From Aphidius gifuensis (taxonomy: Eukaryota > Arthropoda > Insecta > Hymenoptera > Braconidae): DNA of 64,000 nucleotides. The notes beneath the pieces were generated by a model. The model had not been told where the DNA came from. It searched no databases and saw only the letters and a list, made by a program, of their open reading frames with translations. Position numbers and translations under genes: made by a program. Positions 10,990 to 20,979 of the stretch are shown here, piece after piece (the first letter of the stretch is position 1; every line of letters begins with the position of its first letter). The stretch is from contig NC_057788.1 of the NCBI RefSeq assembly GCF_014905175.1, positions 18,260,154-18,324,153 on the forward strand. The letters run 5' to 3'.

Positions 10990-11235
10990 AGGGGTAACAT
11001 GATTGAAATCATATTTTTTTTTATATATTTAGTGGTTTTTCTTTCATATTTTTCCATATTTATTATATTTTTCGTTATATTCAGTGATTTTTTCATGATA
11101 TTTTGCTATATTTTTCTATATTTTCTTTTATGTTTACTGATGTTACCCGATATTTTCCCATTTCATCGTGTTTAGATTAGTTAAAGGACGTTCGAGGGAT
11201 CTACTATGGTTGGAGGGGGGGGGGGGAGAACTTCA
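10990..11235. repeat. Minisatellite, first block, ending in a G run
   Basis: Degenerate ~60-bp units of the type TATTCAGTGATTTTTC...ATATTTTCC. It ends in TCGTGTTTAGATTAG, a TCTACTATGGTTGGA segment and about 12 G. The block at 12,170-12,745 has the same units and the same end. Confidence 0.7.
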
Positions 11236-11635
11236 TTGATATGTTGCTATAATTATCGTAATTTTTCTTATACTTGCTGATTTTTCTTTGATTTCGATTT
11301 TTCTACTATATACTCAAAAAGAAAAAGTAAATTATAAATTGGGAGATATCGTGAATTTCTACGTAATGATCAAGATCAAAAAACTCCTTACTACACCTTC
11401 TTCCATCATTGACAAAACATCCCATATAATAGCGCGCAGAGCAAAAAAGAATACCAAATAAACTTATTATTAGTCTTGATCAATTCCTCAGCCATTTACA
11501 CAGAAATTTTGATTTAATATGAAAATATTGCTGTAAAATTGATCTAAACTATTTTTTTAGCAATATTTTCCATAATAATATTATTTTATTATGGCAAATA
11601 TTGCTGAAGAATTAATGGAAATTGTTCATTTATAT

Positions 11636-11979
11636 AATACATACCCATTTAGACCAACGATATGGCACTGCGGTAACGGTTCGGGCTTCGAGACAGGAGG
11701 TCTCGAGTTCGATCCCGACCACCGACGCCATGTATCGAGTGGTAGGTGCAAGCCGGCTGTACTGCCTAGGTTTTTCATGGTTTCCCTGGGCTATAATAGG
11801 AATCGGGTACAGTTTGAACGCATTACAAAGTCAACATCCATGTCTGTCGCAAAAATGAGTTGTAGGAATTGATGGTTGGAAAATGTTTAAAGAAGGAGAG
11901 GCACCGTGCAAGAAACTTCCTAATAAGAAGTATAGCACGTTAAACAATTCATTTTTTTTTATCATTCAATACATACCCA
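11636..11979 (+). mobile_element. tRNA-derived SINE with 12-bp target duplication
   Basis: A 320-bp element (11,648-11,967) flanked by the perfect repeat AATACATACCCA at 11,636-11,647 and 11,968-11,979. The head is tRNA-like with a B-box match (GAGTTCGATCC, 11,705-11,715) and a degenerate A box near 11,662. The body contains the conserved GCAAGCCGGCTGTACTGCC and TTCATGGTTTCCCTGGG. A T-rich tail precedes the 3' repeat. A second copy, inverted, is at 29,407-29,725. SINEs use RNA polymerase III and borrow LINE enzymes to move. The perfect TSD suggests a fairly young insertion. Confidence 0.88.
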
Positions 11980-12169
11980 CTTCTTACTATTTACAACACC
12001 TTCTTACATCATTGACAAAACATCACATATAAGCAAAAAATAAAATAACAACGGGTACACATAGCAACGGATAAACAAAATAAAAAATAAATTAATTAAA
12101 CAAAAATAAATGAATTATTATGAACAGCCAATCAAATAGCTCGAAGAGAGGCTTCATTCTCCTTTTTAT

Positions 12170-12745
12170 ATAAGGCTAATGACATATTTTTTTTTACATT
12201 TCCCTTAATATTTACTGGTATTTTTCCATATATATCGTATTTTTCTTTATATTCAGTGATTTTTCTTTCATAGTTACTGATAATTTCCATATTTATCGTA
12301 TTTTTCTCTATATTCAGTGAGTTTTCATTGATATTTACTAATAATTCCCTGATATTTTCCAATATTTATCGTTTTTTCTTTATATTCACTGATTTTTCTT
12401 TGATATTTTCCTATTTTTTTCTACATTTTTCTTTACATTTACTGATATTTTCTCATATGTATCGTATTTTTCTTCATATTCAGTGATTTTTCCTTCATAT
12501 TTACTGATATTTCCCTGATATTTTCCCATAATTATGAGAGTTTTCTTTATGTTTAGCGCTTTTTTCTTTATATTTACTGATATTTTCCCATATTTATCGT
12601 TTTTTTCTTTATATTCAGTGATTTTTCTATATTTTCCTTCATATTTAATGATGTTCCCCATATTTATCGTATTTAGATTATGGGACTTAGAAAATTTTCA
12701 GAGGGGGGGGGTCTACTATAATTGGGAGGGGCGGGGGGTCCAGAT
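12170..12745. repeat. Minisatellite, second block
   Basis: Eight or more degenerate ~60-65-bp units (TTCTTTATATTCAGTGATTT, then ATTTACTGATATTTTCC and ATTTATCGT). It ends in TCGTATTTAGATTA, a G run and TCTACTATAATTGGGAGGGG, as does the block at 10,990. ORFs called through it are repeat artefacts. Confidence 0.8.
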
Positions 12746-12947
12746 GAAAAGCGAAAACAATAGGAAATTAAAATTCCCTAAAAAAAAAATAGAATCTGAA
12801 AAGCTAGAACTTACTCAAATGAAAATAAAAATAGAAAAAGAAAATTTAGCGTTTAGAAAACGATGTTTAGTGCAAGATAATATTAAACATAAAGCATTAA
12901 AAGATGCTAGAAATGTTCTTCGAGAATGGATCTCTCGAAGATCTTAA
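12744..12947 (+). CDS. Short Lys/Glu-rich coiled-coil ORF fragment
   Basis: The last ~65 codons of an ORF that otherwise runs through the minisatellite have protein-like composition: Lys/Glu-rich with a heptad-like pattern (KLELTQMKIKIEKENLAF), then ALKDARNVLREWISRRS and TAA at 12,945-12,947. Such tails occur after Myb/SANT-like domains. It may be the C-terminus of a Harbinger accessory gene next to the transposase at 13,860-14,807, but the DNA-binding part is missing. Confidence 0.35.
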   Translation: MKSENNRKLKFPKKKIESEKLELTQMKIKIEKENLAFRKRCLVQDNIKHKALKDARNVLREWISRRS

Positions 12948-12984
12948 TAAGTTGGTCAATTTTTTTTTAATTAAGATAATATTT

Positions 12985-13045
12985 ATGTGCTATGTATACA
13001 TATATGTATATACATATATGTATATACATATATATATTTATTGTC
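12985..13045. repeat. TATACA/TATGTA microsatellite
   Basis: Self-complementary run of ATACATATATGT units. Confidence 0.85.
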
Positions 13046-13364
13046 TTTAAAAAAAAAAAATTATGTCTGGTACACTCTATAACTTAAAAAAAAGTAGTGT
13101 ACTTGAAAGTACATTGTTAGAAATTAAGTGTTTAAGTAATGTTTAGAAACATTTATATCTTGTTGGAAAAACCAACTTGCTAAGAAAGAAGACTATTTTT
13201 CTATTACACATAGTAGAAAGGAAAATATACATTTTCCAAAGTTATTATTATTATTATTATTATTCATGTTATTTTTTTTCTTTTGAATAATTTATTTTTC
13301 TATAATTATGCTGTCTTTCATTAATAAGCCAATTACTGGAAAATCATTGGTTTCTTATTTTTTT

Positions 13365-13690
13365 TTTTCTAAATATTTTGAATATTTGTATTCATTATTA
13401 ATCAGATGATTAATAGAAAATTATTAGATTTTTCATTTTTTTTTTTTTATATTAATAATTATTATTTTTCGTTTTTTTTCTCTAATTATTTTGAATATTT
13501 GTATTCATCATTAATCAGATGATTAATAGAAAAGTATTAGACTTTTCTTTTTTTTTTTTTATGATTATTAATTATTTTTCGTTTTTTTTTCTAAATATTT
13601 TGAATATTTGTCTTTATCATTGAAGAGATATTTAATAAAAAATTATTAGTTTTTTTTTTTTTTTTATTCAATATTATTAATTATTATTTT
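13365..13690. repeat. Tandem repeat, ~110-bp unit, three copies
   Basis: TTTTGAATATTTGT followed by a CAT/TTAATCAGATGATTAATAGAAAA-type segment recurs near 13,376, 13,490 and 13,597, separated by T runs. Confidence 0.75.
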
Positions 13691-13859
13691 TTGTTTTTTT
13701 ATTTTTTATTTTTATATTTTTATTTTTTTATTTTTTTTAAATTTTTTTTGATTTTAAAAATGTGATCAAAACAAAGCAATTGATTATTAATTAAGTAATA
13801 GTATAAAAAATAAAACTAGTGACTTTTACGGTATATATTTATATTTTTTATTGTTTATT

Positions 13860-14807
13860 TTAACCAACTTTCCTTAAACACATAATGACTACTCTGTCAA
13901 CAAACATGTTTTGAAAAATATATTGACGTCTATCTTCAACAAAGACTCTTTCGTTATCATTATAATCATCATTGTCATTATTATTGTCATCATCACTATC
14001 GTCATCAATATTAATATTGTTTATTCGAGCTATAGTTAAAATATTATGGAGAATACATGAAGCCATGGTACATCTAATTACTATATCCAATAGTAAATTA
14101 TTGAATTTATTTAATCTTCTAAATCTGCATTTTAATAAACCAAAAGTGTGTTCAATTCTAACACGAGTTGATGAGTGTTTGTAATTAAACTCGCGTTCTT
14201 CATCAGTCAAATGTCCATTATCTCTAAATGGAGGAACAAGCCAGGGTAAATTAGCGTAAGCTGAATCACCCAGTAAAAAATATCCATCAAAAAAATCAGG
14301 GTTATCATGAGCTGCTGCATAAAGAGGTGATCTTCTCAGCACTCGTGAATCATGCATTGACCCTGGCTCACCAATGTGCACATCTGTAATTATATTACTT
14401 ACGTAATTACTGGTTGCAACTGCTTGTATTACAATACTGTGAAACTGTTTCCTGTTGAAATAATCACGTTGTTGCTCCATTAACCTTTTGATACGGATGT
14501 GACAGCCATCAATTGCACCAATTACTCCATTAATATTTTGTATTTCGCTAAACCTTTGACTTATATCTCTTTTATCTTCTCGATTATGTGGCCATACAAG
14601 ATACTCATCTTGTAAAGAGATAATAAAATCTAATGTGTTTTGCAAAACGCAGTGAGCAGAACTCATTGTCAAATCAAACCGATCAGAAATCTCACGAAAA
14701 GTTTCAGTATTAGCCAAATAATATACAGTTAACAGAAAAGCTTTTTCATGAGTAATTGCTCTTTCATTTGGTTCATTGTTTACTAAATAACTACAATTAC
14801 TTGTCAA
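13860..14807 (-). CDS. HARBI1: Harbinger/PIF transposase (HARBI1-like nuclease)
   Basis: About 315 codons without a stop. The DDE nuclease core is complete: GAIDGCHI (D near residue 100), GEPGSMHDSRV, LLGDSAY (D near 181) and STRVRIEHTFG (E near 219). An N-terminal helix-turn-helix-like segment (FREISDRFDLTMSSAHCVL) and an acidic Asp/Asn stretch near residues 268-285 are also present. The frame has no ATG at its start, and an upstream TGA closes it near 14,850, so the first exon or true start is missing or spliced. PIF/Harbinger elements need a second Myb-like protein to move; none is intact here. Terminal repeats were not found. An intact catalytic core could mean recent activity or domestication. 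Confidence 0.88.
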   Translation of the reverse strand: MTSNCSYLVNNEPNERAITHEKAFLLTVYYLANTETFREISDRFDLTMSSAHCVLQNTLDFIISLQDEYLVWPHNREDKRDISQRFSEIQNINGVIGAIDGCHIRIKRLMEQQRDYFNRKQFHSIVIQAVATSNYVSNIITDVHIGEPGSMHDSRVLRRSPLYAAAHDNPDFFDGYFLLGDSAYANLPWLVPPFRDNGHLTDEEREFNYKHSSTRVRIEHTFGLLKCRFRRLNKFNNLLLDIVIRCTMASCILHNILTIARINNINIDDDSDDDNNNDNDDYNDNERVFVEDRRQYIFQNMFVDRVVIMCLRKVG

Positions 14808-14819
14808 GATACATTTGTT

Positions 14820-15400
14820 ATTGTAGGTATAAAAAATCCACCTTCAGGAATGGTAAGAATTGTTAAATTAATTTAATTCAATTTCAAAATAAATGATTAT
14901 GCTCTTTAATTCTTCAGCCATAAAAAAATAATGAATCAAATTCATGAAACAAAAAAAATCTACGGACACCAATACCAATTAAAAAACAAAAGCGAGCGAT
15001 GCAAGCACAACAATTAACATTACTACCAGAAAATAACAACAAATACAAATAATACAAATAATGTTGCCGTTTTTTATTTTTTTTCCCCAAAGGGCTACAT
15101 CTAAATCAATCTAAATATTGATACTTACGGACATTTTTATAGTTGACAATTTAATCAACATTAACAACAATAACTATGCAGGTACAAAAGAATAATTATT
15201 ATTTTGTTAATATATAAATTAAATAACTTGGAAAAAAAGCAACAAAATTAGTATATATTGAGGGAATAAAATCGATGTTTCCATGGCCTAAAAAAAAAAC
15301 ATATATATTAAAAAATTATTGTTTATTTTGATGTATTATCACATAAATTAAAAAACAATTTTTACTTTAATTATTCAAGTGTAAAATTGTAATTCATAAA
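14820..15400. other. AT-rich spacer
   Basis: Low-complexity DNA between the transposase and the transporter fragment. No gene or Harbinger terminal repeat recognised. Confidence 0.5.
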
Positions 15401-15406
15401 TTACAG

Positions 15407-16214
15407 GTATGTGTTATGCTGAGTTTGCTTCAAGGGTACCAAGCTTATGTGTTCCAACTGTTGGTGAATTTATTGCATTTGTTATTGGATGGAATCTTAT
15501 ATTGGAATATGTGATTGGTAAATTATTACCTGGACAAATCATTAAATTTAATTATTGACAATAAACTTGATAAACTTTTTTAGGTACAGCAAGTGTTGCA
15601 AGAGGTCTGAGTGAATATGTTAACGCTATGATTAATAATACAATGAAAGATAATCATCATTCATTAATGCCGATAAATGTACCATATCTCGCTGATTATC
15701 CAGTTTTTTTCGCATTTGGTGTTATAATATTATTGAGAATTTTACTATGTGTTGGTGCTCGTGAATCATCAAATTTGAATATGATATTTACAGTTAACAA
15801 TATTTTTTATATACAGATAAACAGAAAATAATAAAACAATTATCTTTATTAAATTTATCAAACTTTTATTTATTTTTTTCAATGCAGTTTGATAATAATC
15901 AGTTGAATAAACTGATTAGATATAATTTCATTTTGAAATCAATACAATTACCTATCTATTAATGAACTTGTTGTTTTTATTTTTCTTTTTAATCTCTATT
16001 GTTATGAAAATGAAACAATAAAATATGAATGAATAAATTTTCTGGATAATAAATTATACAAAGATAAAATAATTATAAAAAAATTGCAGCTGTACCAGAG
16101 TATTGGAATATATCACCAACTGATGTTGGTTTTCCAGCAGAAGGTGCTCGAACACGTGGTTTGGAATTCGTGGAGTAATGGCTGGTGCTGCAACATGTTT
16201 TTATGGTTTTGTGG
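15407..16214 (+). pseudogene. Cationic amino acid transporter (SLC7A1-4 / CAT type) gene fragment
   Basis: Three exon pieces match consecutive membrane segments of CAT-family arginine/lysine transporters. Exon a (15,407-15,517, after TTACAG) encodes CYAEFASRVP, then VGEFIAFVIGWNLILEYVIG, and ends at GTAAAT. Exon b (from 15,584, after TTTTAG) encodes TASVARGLSEYVN, then MPINVPYLADYPVFFAFGVI and LLCVGARESSNLN, reading on to TAA at 15,831. Exon c (16,090-16,214) encodes PEYWNISPTDVGFPAEG, then after a one-base frameshift GVMAGAATCFYGFVG and a donor. Part of exon a is missing and frame is lost in exon c. Introns retained; a genomic fragment of about 150 of ~600 residues. Confidence 0.85.
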
Positions 16215-16586
16215 GTATGTAATAATTTCTTATTAATAATATAAATATCAAAAATTAATATTAAAGAAGCTTAAAATCCACAAAAATTAATACCCATAAG
16301 TATTTGTGTTAGTTTATTTATAATATTTATAACTTATTTTTAAATATCAACAGTATTAACAATGATCAATTAACAATTATTATTATAGTATTAAGTTATG
16401 CACAAAATCCAAGCCTCCTTGCATGTATGAAATGTAGGATGAAGCGCGCAGTATTGTATTGCTACAATTGTATTGCTACAATTGTATCGCTACAATCAAT
16501 CAAATAAATACAAGGTTTTATTTGATTATTTTGTTTAGTTTACATATATTACCAAAGAATATTTTTTTGTTATTGAAATAAAAGAT
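16215..16586. other. AT-rich spacer
   Basis: A short direct repeat TTGTATTGCTACAA lies near 16,455-16,485. No gene seen. Confidence 0.5.
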
Positions 16587-17715
16587 TCAAACTATAATGT
16601 CATCACGTTTTGTTGATCGCAAAAAATTAAACTTGATTGGAACGAGATAAGCTAAATTGTCATCAACACTTGATGCACCCTGAATAAATATATTTTTACC
16701 TCCATTAATGTCCCGATTAAAAGTGATTTTGGTATTAACATAATATAGATAACGATCTGGTGATTTTGATGTTATACATGGTTTGTTACATTTACAGCAT
16801 AATTTTGTACTTCTAAATTCATCAACTTTAAATAATTTAATTATTGGTTGATTTTTTAATTTTTTATATAATAAAGCTAATGGTGATGCAGTATAACCAC
16901 GTCCATATTTATTAACTCTAAATTCACTTGCAAATATCAGAGATTTTTTACTGGTAATTTATCTTTTTTTTCACAACAAGAATTGTGTTGTATAAAATTT
17001 ACTTGACGATCAATTGCTCGATTAGTTTGAATATATTTATCAAATCCTAATCTAGCATATCGTCGGCTACAGTAAATAGATGTTTCTAATATGGTAGATA
17101 TAATATAATTATCAGGCTTGTTTAATATAAATTTTTCAGAATTATTTTTTTTTCTAATTATTTTTTTTTTTTTCAATTGGTTTTTCAATTTCCAATTCTT
17201 TAATAATTTCGGAATTTTTTAATAATTCAGCTTTTTTTTCTAATTTATATTCTTTATATTCCCGATGCTTATTATTATTATTTTGATGAACTGACTTATT
17301 AATTTTTTTCTTTATTTCAATATATTCTTGTACTTCAATTTCTTTTTTTGATTCAAATTCATTAAATTCATTTTCCTTAATAGCTAAACATTTATTATAG
17401 ATAATTTTTTTTTCGTCTTCAACTTTTTTTGTCATTTTTTTCATAACTCTTAGTCTACTATAATGATGGCATTCCGACAAAAGTGTTTTACTTTTCAATT
17501 TTTGACGTTGTTCTTTGTTTTTATCTTCTATGTTATTCATTGAATTTACATAAACACCACCAATTGATACTTTTTTACCTGGATCTAATCCACCTCTACG
17601 ACCATAAATTTGATCAATGTTTATTTTAATATTATTATTATTATTATTATTATTAACAACATCATCATTATCATTATCATTATCATTATAATCGTAACAA
17701 GATATTTAAATCATC
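16587..17715 (-). pseudogene. Fanzor (eukaryotic TnpB/Cas12-related nuclease), decayed
   Basis: Reading leftwards from 17,715: an Asn/Asp microsatellite in frame, then GRRGGLDPGKK, matching the RuvC-I motif of Fanzor proteins. A Lys/Glu-rich coiled region (17,540-17,154) follows. After a frameshift come SRRYARLGFDKYIQTNRAID and, after a second shift near 16,945, SLIFASEFRVNKYGRG, then KVDEFRSTKLCCKCN (the segment before and at the zinc ribbon) and FNRDINGGKNIF (RuvC-III). TGA is at 16,587-16,589. Fanzors are RNA-guided DNA endonucleases spread by eukaryotic transposons. Both catalytic Asp motifs are visible, but two frameshifts and loss of the second zinc-ribbon Cys pair make this a dead copy. 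No terminal repeats or guide-RNA region could be defined. Confidence 0.8.
17620..17700. repeat. (ATT)n/(CATTAT)n microsatellite
   Basis: Repeat that is in frame with the Fanzor ORF on the minus strand, where it reads as Asn and Asp codons. Confidence 0.8.
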
Positions 17716-17749
17716 GTAGTCATCATAATCGTATTAATATTATTATTGT

Positions 17750-17812
17750 TATTATATATATGTATGTAATATATATGTATATATATATATATATATACAT
17801 ATGTATGTGTAG
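17750..17812. repeat. (TA)n/TATG microsatellite
   Basis: Alternating TA with TATGTA interruptions, directly upstream of the first palindrome. Confidence 0.85.
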
Positions 17813-17814
17813 AC

Positions 17815-18030
17815 GTGATTTTGAGGTCCATTTCAGTCATTTATCCAGGACTTCGAGGACATTTCTGCATTTTGAGGACGGTCCCCGTTATTTTTTAGGT
17901 GACGACGTTAGTTTAAGGACCGTCCTCAAAAAAAATATTTTATCCTGGAATTATTTCAAGACCCTCAATTTTTTTCAATAATTTTCAGGGACGGTCCTCG
18001 AAATGCAGAAATGTCCTTAAAATGAACTAT
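17815..18030. repeat. Palindromic element with GGACNGTCC motifs
   Basis: ACATTTCTGCATTTTGAGGA followed by CGGTCC near 17,860 is matched in reverse near 17,980-18,020 (GGACGGTCCTCGAAATGCAG, then AAATGTCC). The interior also pairs (GACGGTCC / GGACCGTC). Related to the palindromes at 18.7 and 19.4 kb by the GAGGACNGTCC signature. Confidence 0.65.
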
Positions 18031-18359
18031 TGATAAAGGCATAGATTTTGAGGACAGTCCCCAAAAAACGTATTTAGTTTAAGAGCGATTTTGGGGACAT
18101 TATTTGATCAGTCAGGATTTCAAAATTGTAAATTTCCAAGAGCTAGTTCTATTATTATGATTAATCCGGTATTACTTTTTAATTTTGATACAAATAATAG
18201 TTTTGAAATTATACTGGATTTTTCACTGAAGTATTAGTTAAGAATATTATTTCAATATTGAAGAATTGAGTACAGATGATACTCACTAATACCTGTATAA
18301 GTATATTAATTATTCGAGTCAATTAATGAGAATAGTAAATAATACTTCTAGCAGTTTTA

Positions 18360-20330
18360 TTTTAAATATTCATATACGGATATAAAAGAAACTAAATTTT
18401 TTTTTTCAATATGTATCCAACAACAATTTAATCAGTAAGAAATAATGACACACTCATGACGTAAAAACGTGCATGCATCTCTGAGAAATAATTTTTTGTT
18501 CTTTTTTTTATTATTGCGTACTTAATCATCGACACTTTATTTTTTAGTGGACTTACACTTAAACTTTGTTTAAAGAAATTTTTCCAGTATCCATACTATT
18601 TCAACATCATTCTGGCAGATTTAGTGATGGATGAGTTTCGTCATAAAAAGAATGAATATGATACAAGTAAGGGATGTAGAATAAAATTTATAATAACTTG
18701 CTGCTTAGATTTTCATTGTTGAAATAATTTTATTACATCAAAATAATTGAAATCGCAAATTAGTACTAAGTGTATATCTGAATATATACAAAATCAGTAT
18801 TTTGAGGACAGTCCCTGAATTCAATGTTATATCAATAGACTAGTCCTCAAACTACGATATGCACAAATACATATATTTTACGTATAAGTATATAAATGCG
18901 TGCATATCGTAGTTTGAAGACTAGTCCATTAATACAACAGCGAATTTAAGGACTGTCCTTGAACTACTGATTTTGTATTTTTTCAGATATACACTTAGTA
19001 CTAACTCGCAATTAAATTAATTTAATATAATAAAATGACTTTCACAATGGAAATCCAAGCAGCAAGTTATTATAAATTTTATTTTACATCAGTATCCCGT
19101 TGCATATTTAGTACTTTTATAACAGAACTTATTCAACAATAGTTCTGCCACTTTGGGATATTGACAAATCCATGATGCTGAAATAGCACGGATTCTGGAT
19201 AAAGTCTTTGAGCAATGTTTAAGTAGAGGTCCACTGAAAAATTAAGTCTTGATGATTAAGTACGAAATAATGAAAGAAATATTTAATAATAATTTCTCAA
19301 AGATGCATGTTTATGCAACACAGTCACGGCATGAGTTTGTCGTTACTTCATACTGACTAAATTGTTGTTGGATGCATTTTGTTACAAAGAAAAACTCAAT
19401 GTTTAACCTATTTATGGTATTGAATTCAATTTATAATAACTTGCCGCTCAGATTTTCATTTTAATAATCATTATATTTTATTAAATTAATTAAATTGCGA
19501 ATTCGTAGTGAGTGTATATCTGAAAATGTACGAGATCAGTATTTTAAGGACAGTCCCTGAATTCGCTGTTATATTAATGGACTAGTCCTCAAACTAAGAT
19601 ATGCACAAATTTATATATTATACGTATGAACTGATGAATTCGTGCATATTGCAGTTTGAGGACTAGTCCATTGATATAACAACGAATTCAGGGACTGTCC
19701 TCAAAATACTGATTTTGTATATTTTTAGATATACACTTAGTACTAATACGCAATCTAATTAGATTAATAGAATAAATTAATTTTTACAATGAAAATCAAA
19801 GCAGCAAGTTATTATAAATTGTATTTTATATCATAAAGGGGTAATTATTGAGTTTTTTTTTTTTGTATCAATATGTATCCAACATCAATTCAGTGAGTTT
19901 GAAATAATGACAAACTCATGACGTGAAAACGTCATGTGTTGTATGAACATGCATTTCTGAGAAATTATTGTTCATACTTTTTTTTATTATTACGTACTTG
20001 ATCATCAACATCTAATTTTTTAGTCGACTTACACTTAAACTTTGTTTGAAGACATTTTTTCAGTATCCATACTATTTCAACATCATTCTGGCAGAATTCG
20101 TGATGGATGAGTTCTGTCATAAAAATAATGAATATGATACAAGTAAGGGATGTAAAATAAAATTCATAATAAATTGCTGCTTAGATTTTCATTGTAAAAT
20201 TAATTTTATTACATCAAAATAATTAAAATCACAAATTAGTACTAAGTGTATATCTAAATATATACAATATCAGTATTTTGAGGACAGTCCCTGAATTCAA
20301 TGTTATATCAATGGACTACCATGGTAAAAA
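18360..20330. repeat. Array of palindromes separated by spacers in alternating orientation
   Basis: A ~325-bp spacer is forward at 18,365-18,690, inverted at 19,085-19,430 and forward again at 19,840-20,160 (landmark CATCATTCTGGCAGA). Between the spacers lie ~395-bp palindromes P1 (18,690-19,085) and P2 (19,430-19,835); half of a third occupies 20,160-20,320. Palindrome arms contain TTAGTACTAAGTGTATATCT, GAGGACAGTCCCTGAATTC and GGACTAGTCC, with a GCATAT core. No coding capacity seen. The third copy stops exactly where the 31-bp minisatellite region begins. Confidence 0.8.
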
Positions 20331-20727
20331 TATTTCTCCGCCATTATTCCGGCATTTCTCCGGCATTACACCGTTTTTGGCCCATTTCCGGAGAAATTAC
20401 TCCGGCATGAAATTGATGGTGGAGGAATTACTCCGGGATGAGATTAATGGTAGGAAAATCACTCCGGCATGACATCAGTGAAGGAGGAAAAACTCCGGCA
20501 TAAAAGTAGTGCCGGAGGAATTATTCTGGCATGGGATTGGTGCCGGAGAAATTATTCTGGCATGAAATCAGTGAAGGAGAAATTATTCTGGCATGTAATT
20601 TATGGCGGAGAAATTTTTCCGGCATAAAGGAGTGCCGGAGAAATTTTTTTGACATTGAAGGAGTGCTGGAGAAATTATTTCGGCTTGGGATCAGTGGAGG
20701 AGAAAAAACTCCGGCATCAAACTAGTG
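20330..20727. repeat. 31-bp minisatellite rich in CCGG
   Basis: About ten copies of a 31-bp unit of the form TCCGGCATGAAATCAGTGNN then GGAGAAATTAT. Consecutive units from about 20,401 are exactly 31 bp. ORFs at 20,278-20,472 and 20,531-20,725 are by-products of the repeat. All spacers are themselves repeats, so this is not a CRISPR array. Confidence 0.85.
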
Positions 20728-20730
20728 TAA

Positions 20731-20971
20731 AGCAACAAGTCCAGAAGAAGCAAGTGAAGTTGCTAGCTCAGATAATGATTTCAATGGTGATGTAATTGCT
20801 GAAGATGCAACAAGTTTAGATTAAACAATGGATGGTTCTAAACGTGATTTTTCATCAAGATTATGGTTAACATATAGAAAAGAATTTCCAATATTAAATG
20901 GTTCAAATTTTAGTACTGATGGTGGATGGGAATGTATGCTCCTATGTAATTATACTCCTATGTTATTAAAG
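20731..20971 (+). pseudogene. ATG4: ATG4 (autophagy cysteine protease) exon fragment
   Basis: The frame reads an acidic N-terminal stretch (SPEEASEVASSDNDFNGDV), an in-frame TAA, then KRDFSSRLWLTYRKEFPIL, NFSTDGGWECML and a donor GTGAGA at 20,972. ATG4 proteases process Atg8/LC3 and carry the conserved R-x-W-x-TYR-x-F and T-D-x-GWGCMLR region with the catalytic Cys. Here GWGCMLR is altered to GWECMLL, and a stop precedes the domain, so the fragment is non-functional. The donor shows it came from genomic DNA with introns. It abuts the Polinton polymerase fragment. Confidence 0.75.
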
Positions 20972-20979
20972 GTGAGAAT

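Noticed and set aside
11660..11730. A tRNA gene
   Set aside because: There is a B box, but the A box and acceptor pairing are degenerate and the sequence continues into a SINE body with a TSD.
11591..11872. Overlapping ORFs that look protein-like
   Set aside because: They are translations of the SINE; the same ORF appears in the inverted copy at 29,517-29,714.
12132..12661. Two minus-strand ORFs rich in Lys, Asn and Ile
   Set aside because: They are direct translations of the ~62-bp minisatellite.
17610..17981. 123-codon ORF
   Set aside because: Ile/Tyr runs from ATT and TA microsatellites plus palindrome sequence; the coding strand here is the opposite one (Fanzor).
20278..20725. Two ORFs of 64 codons in the CCGG region, and a CRISPR-like look of evenly spaced repeats
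   Set aside because: The 31-bp period contains no unique spacers; the ORFs are translations of a minisatellite whose frame repeats every 93 bp.
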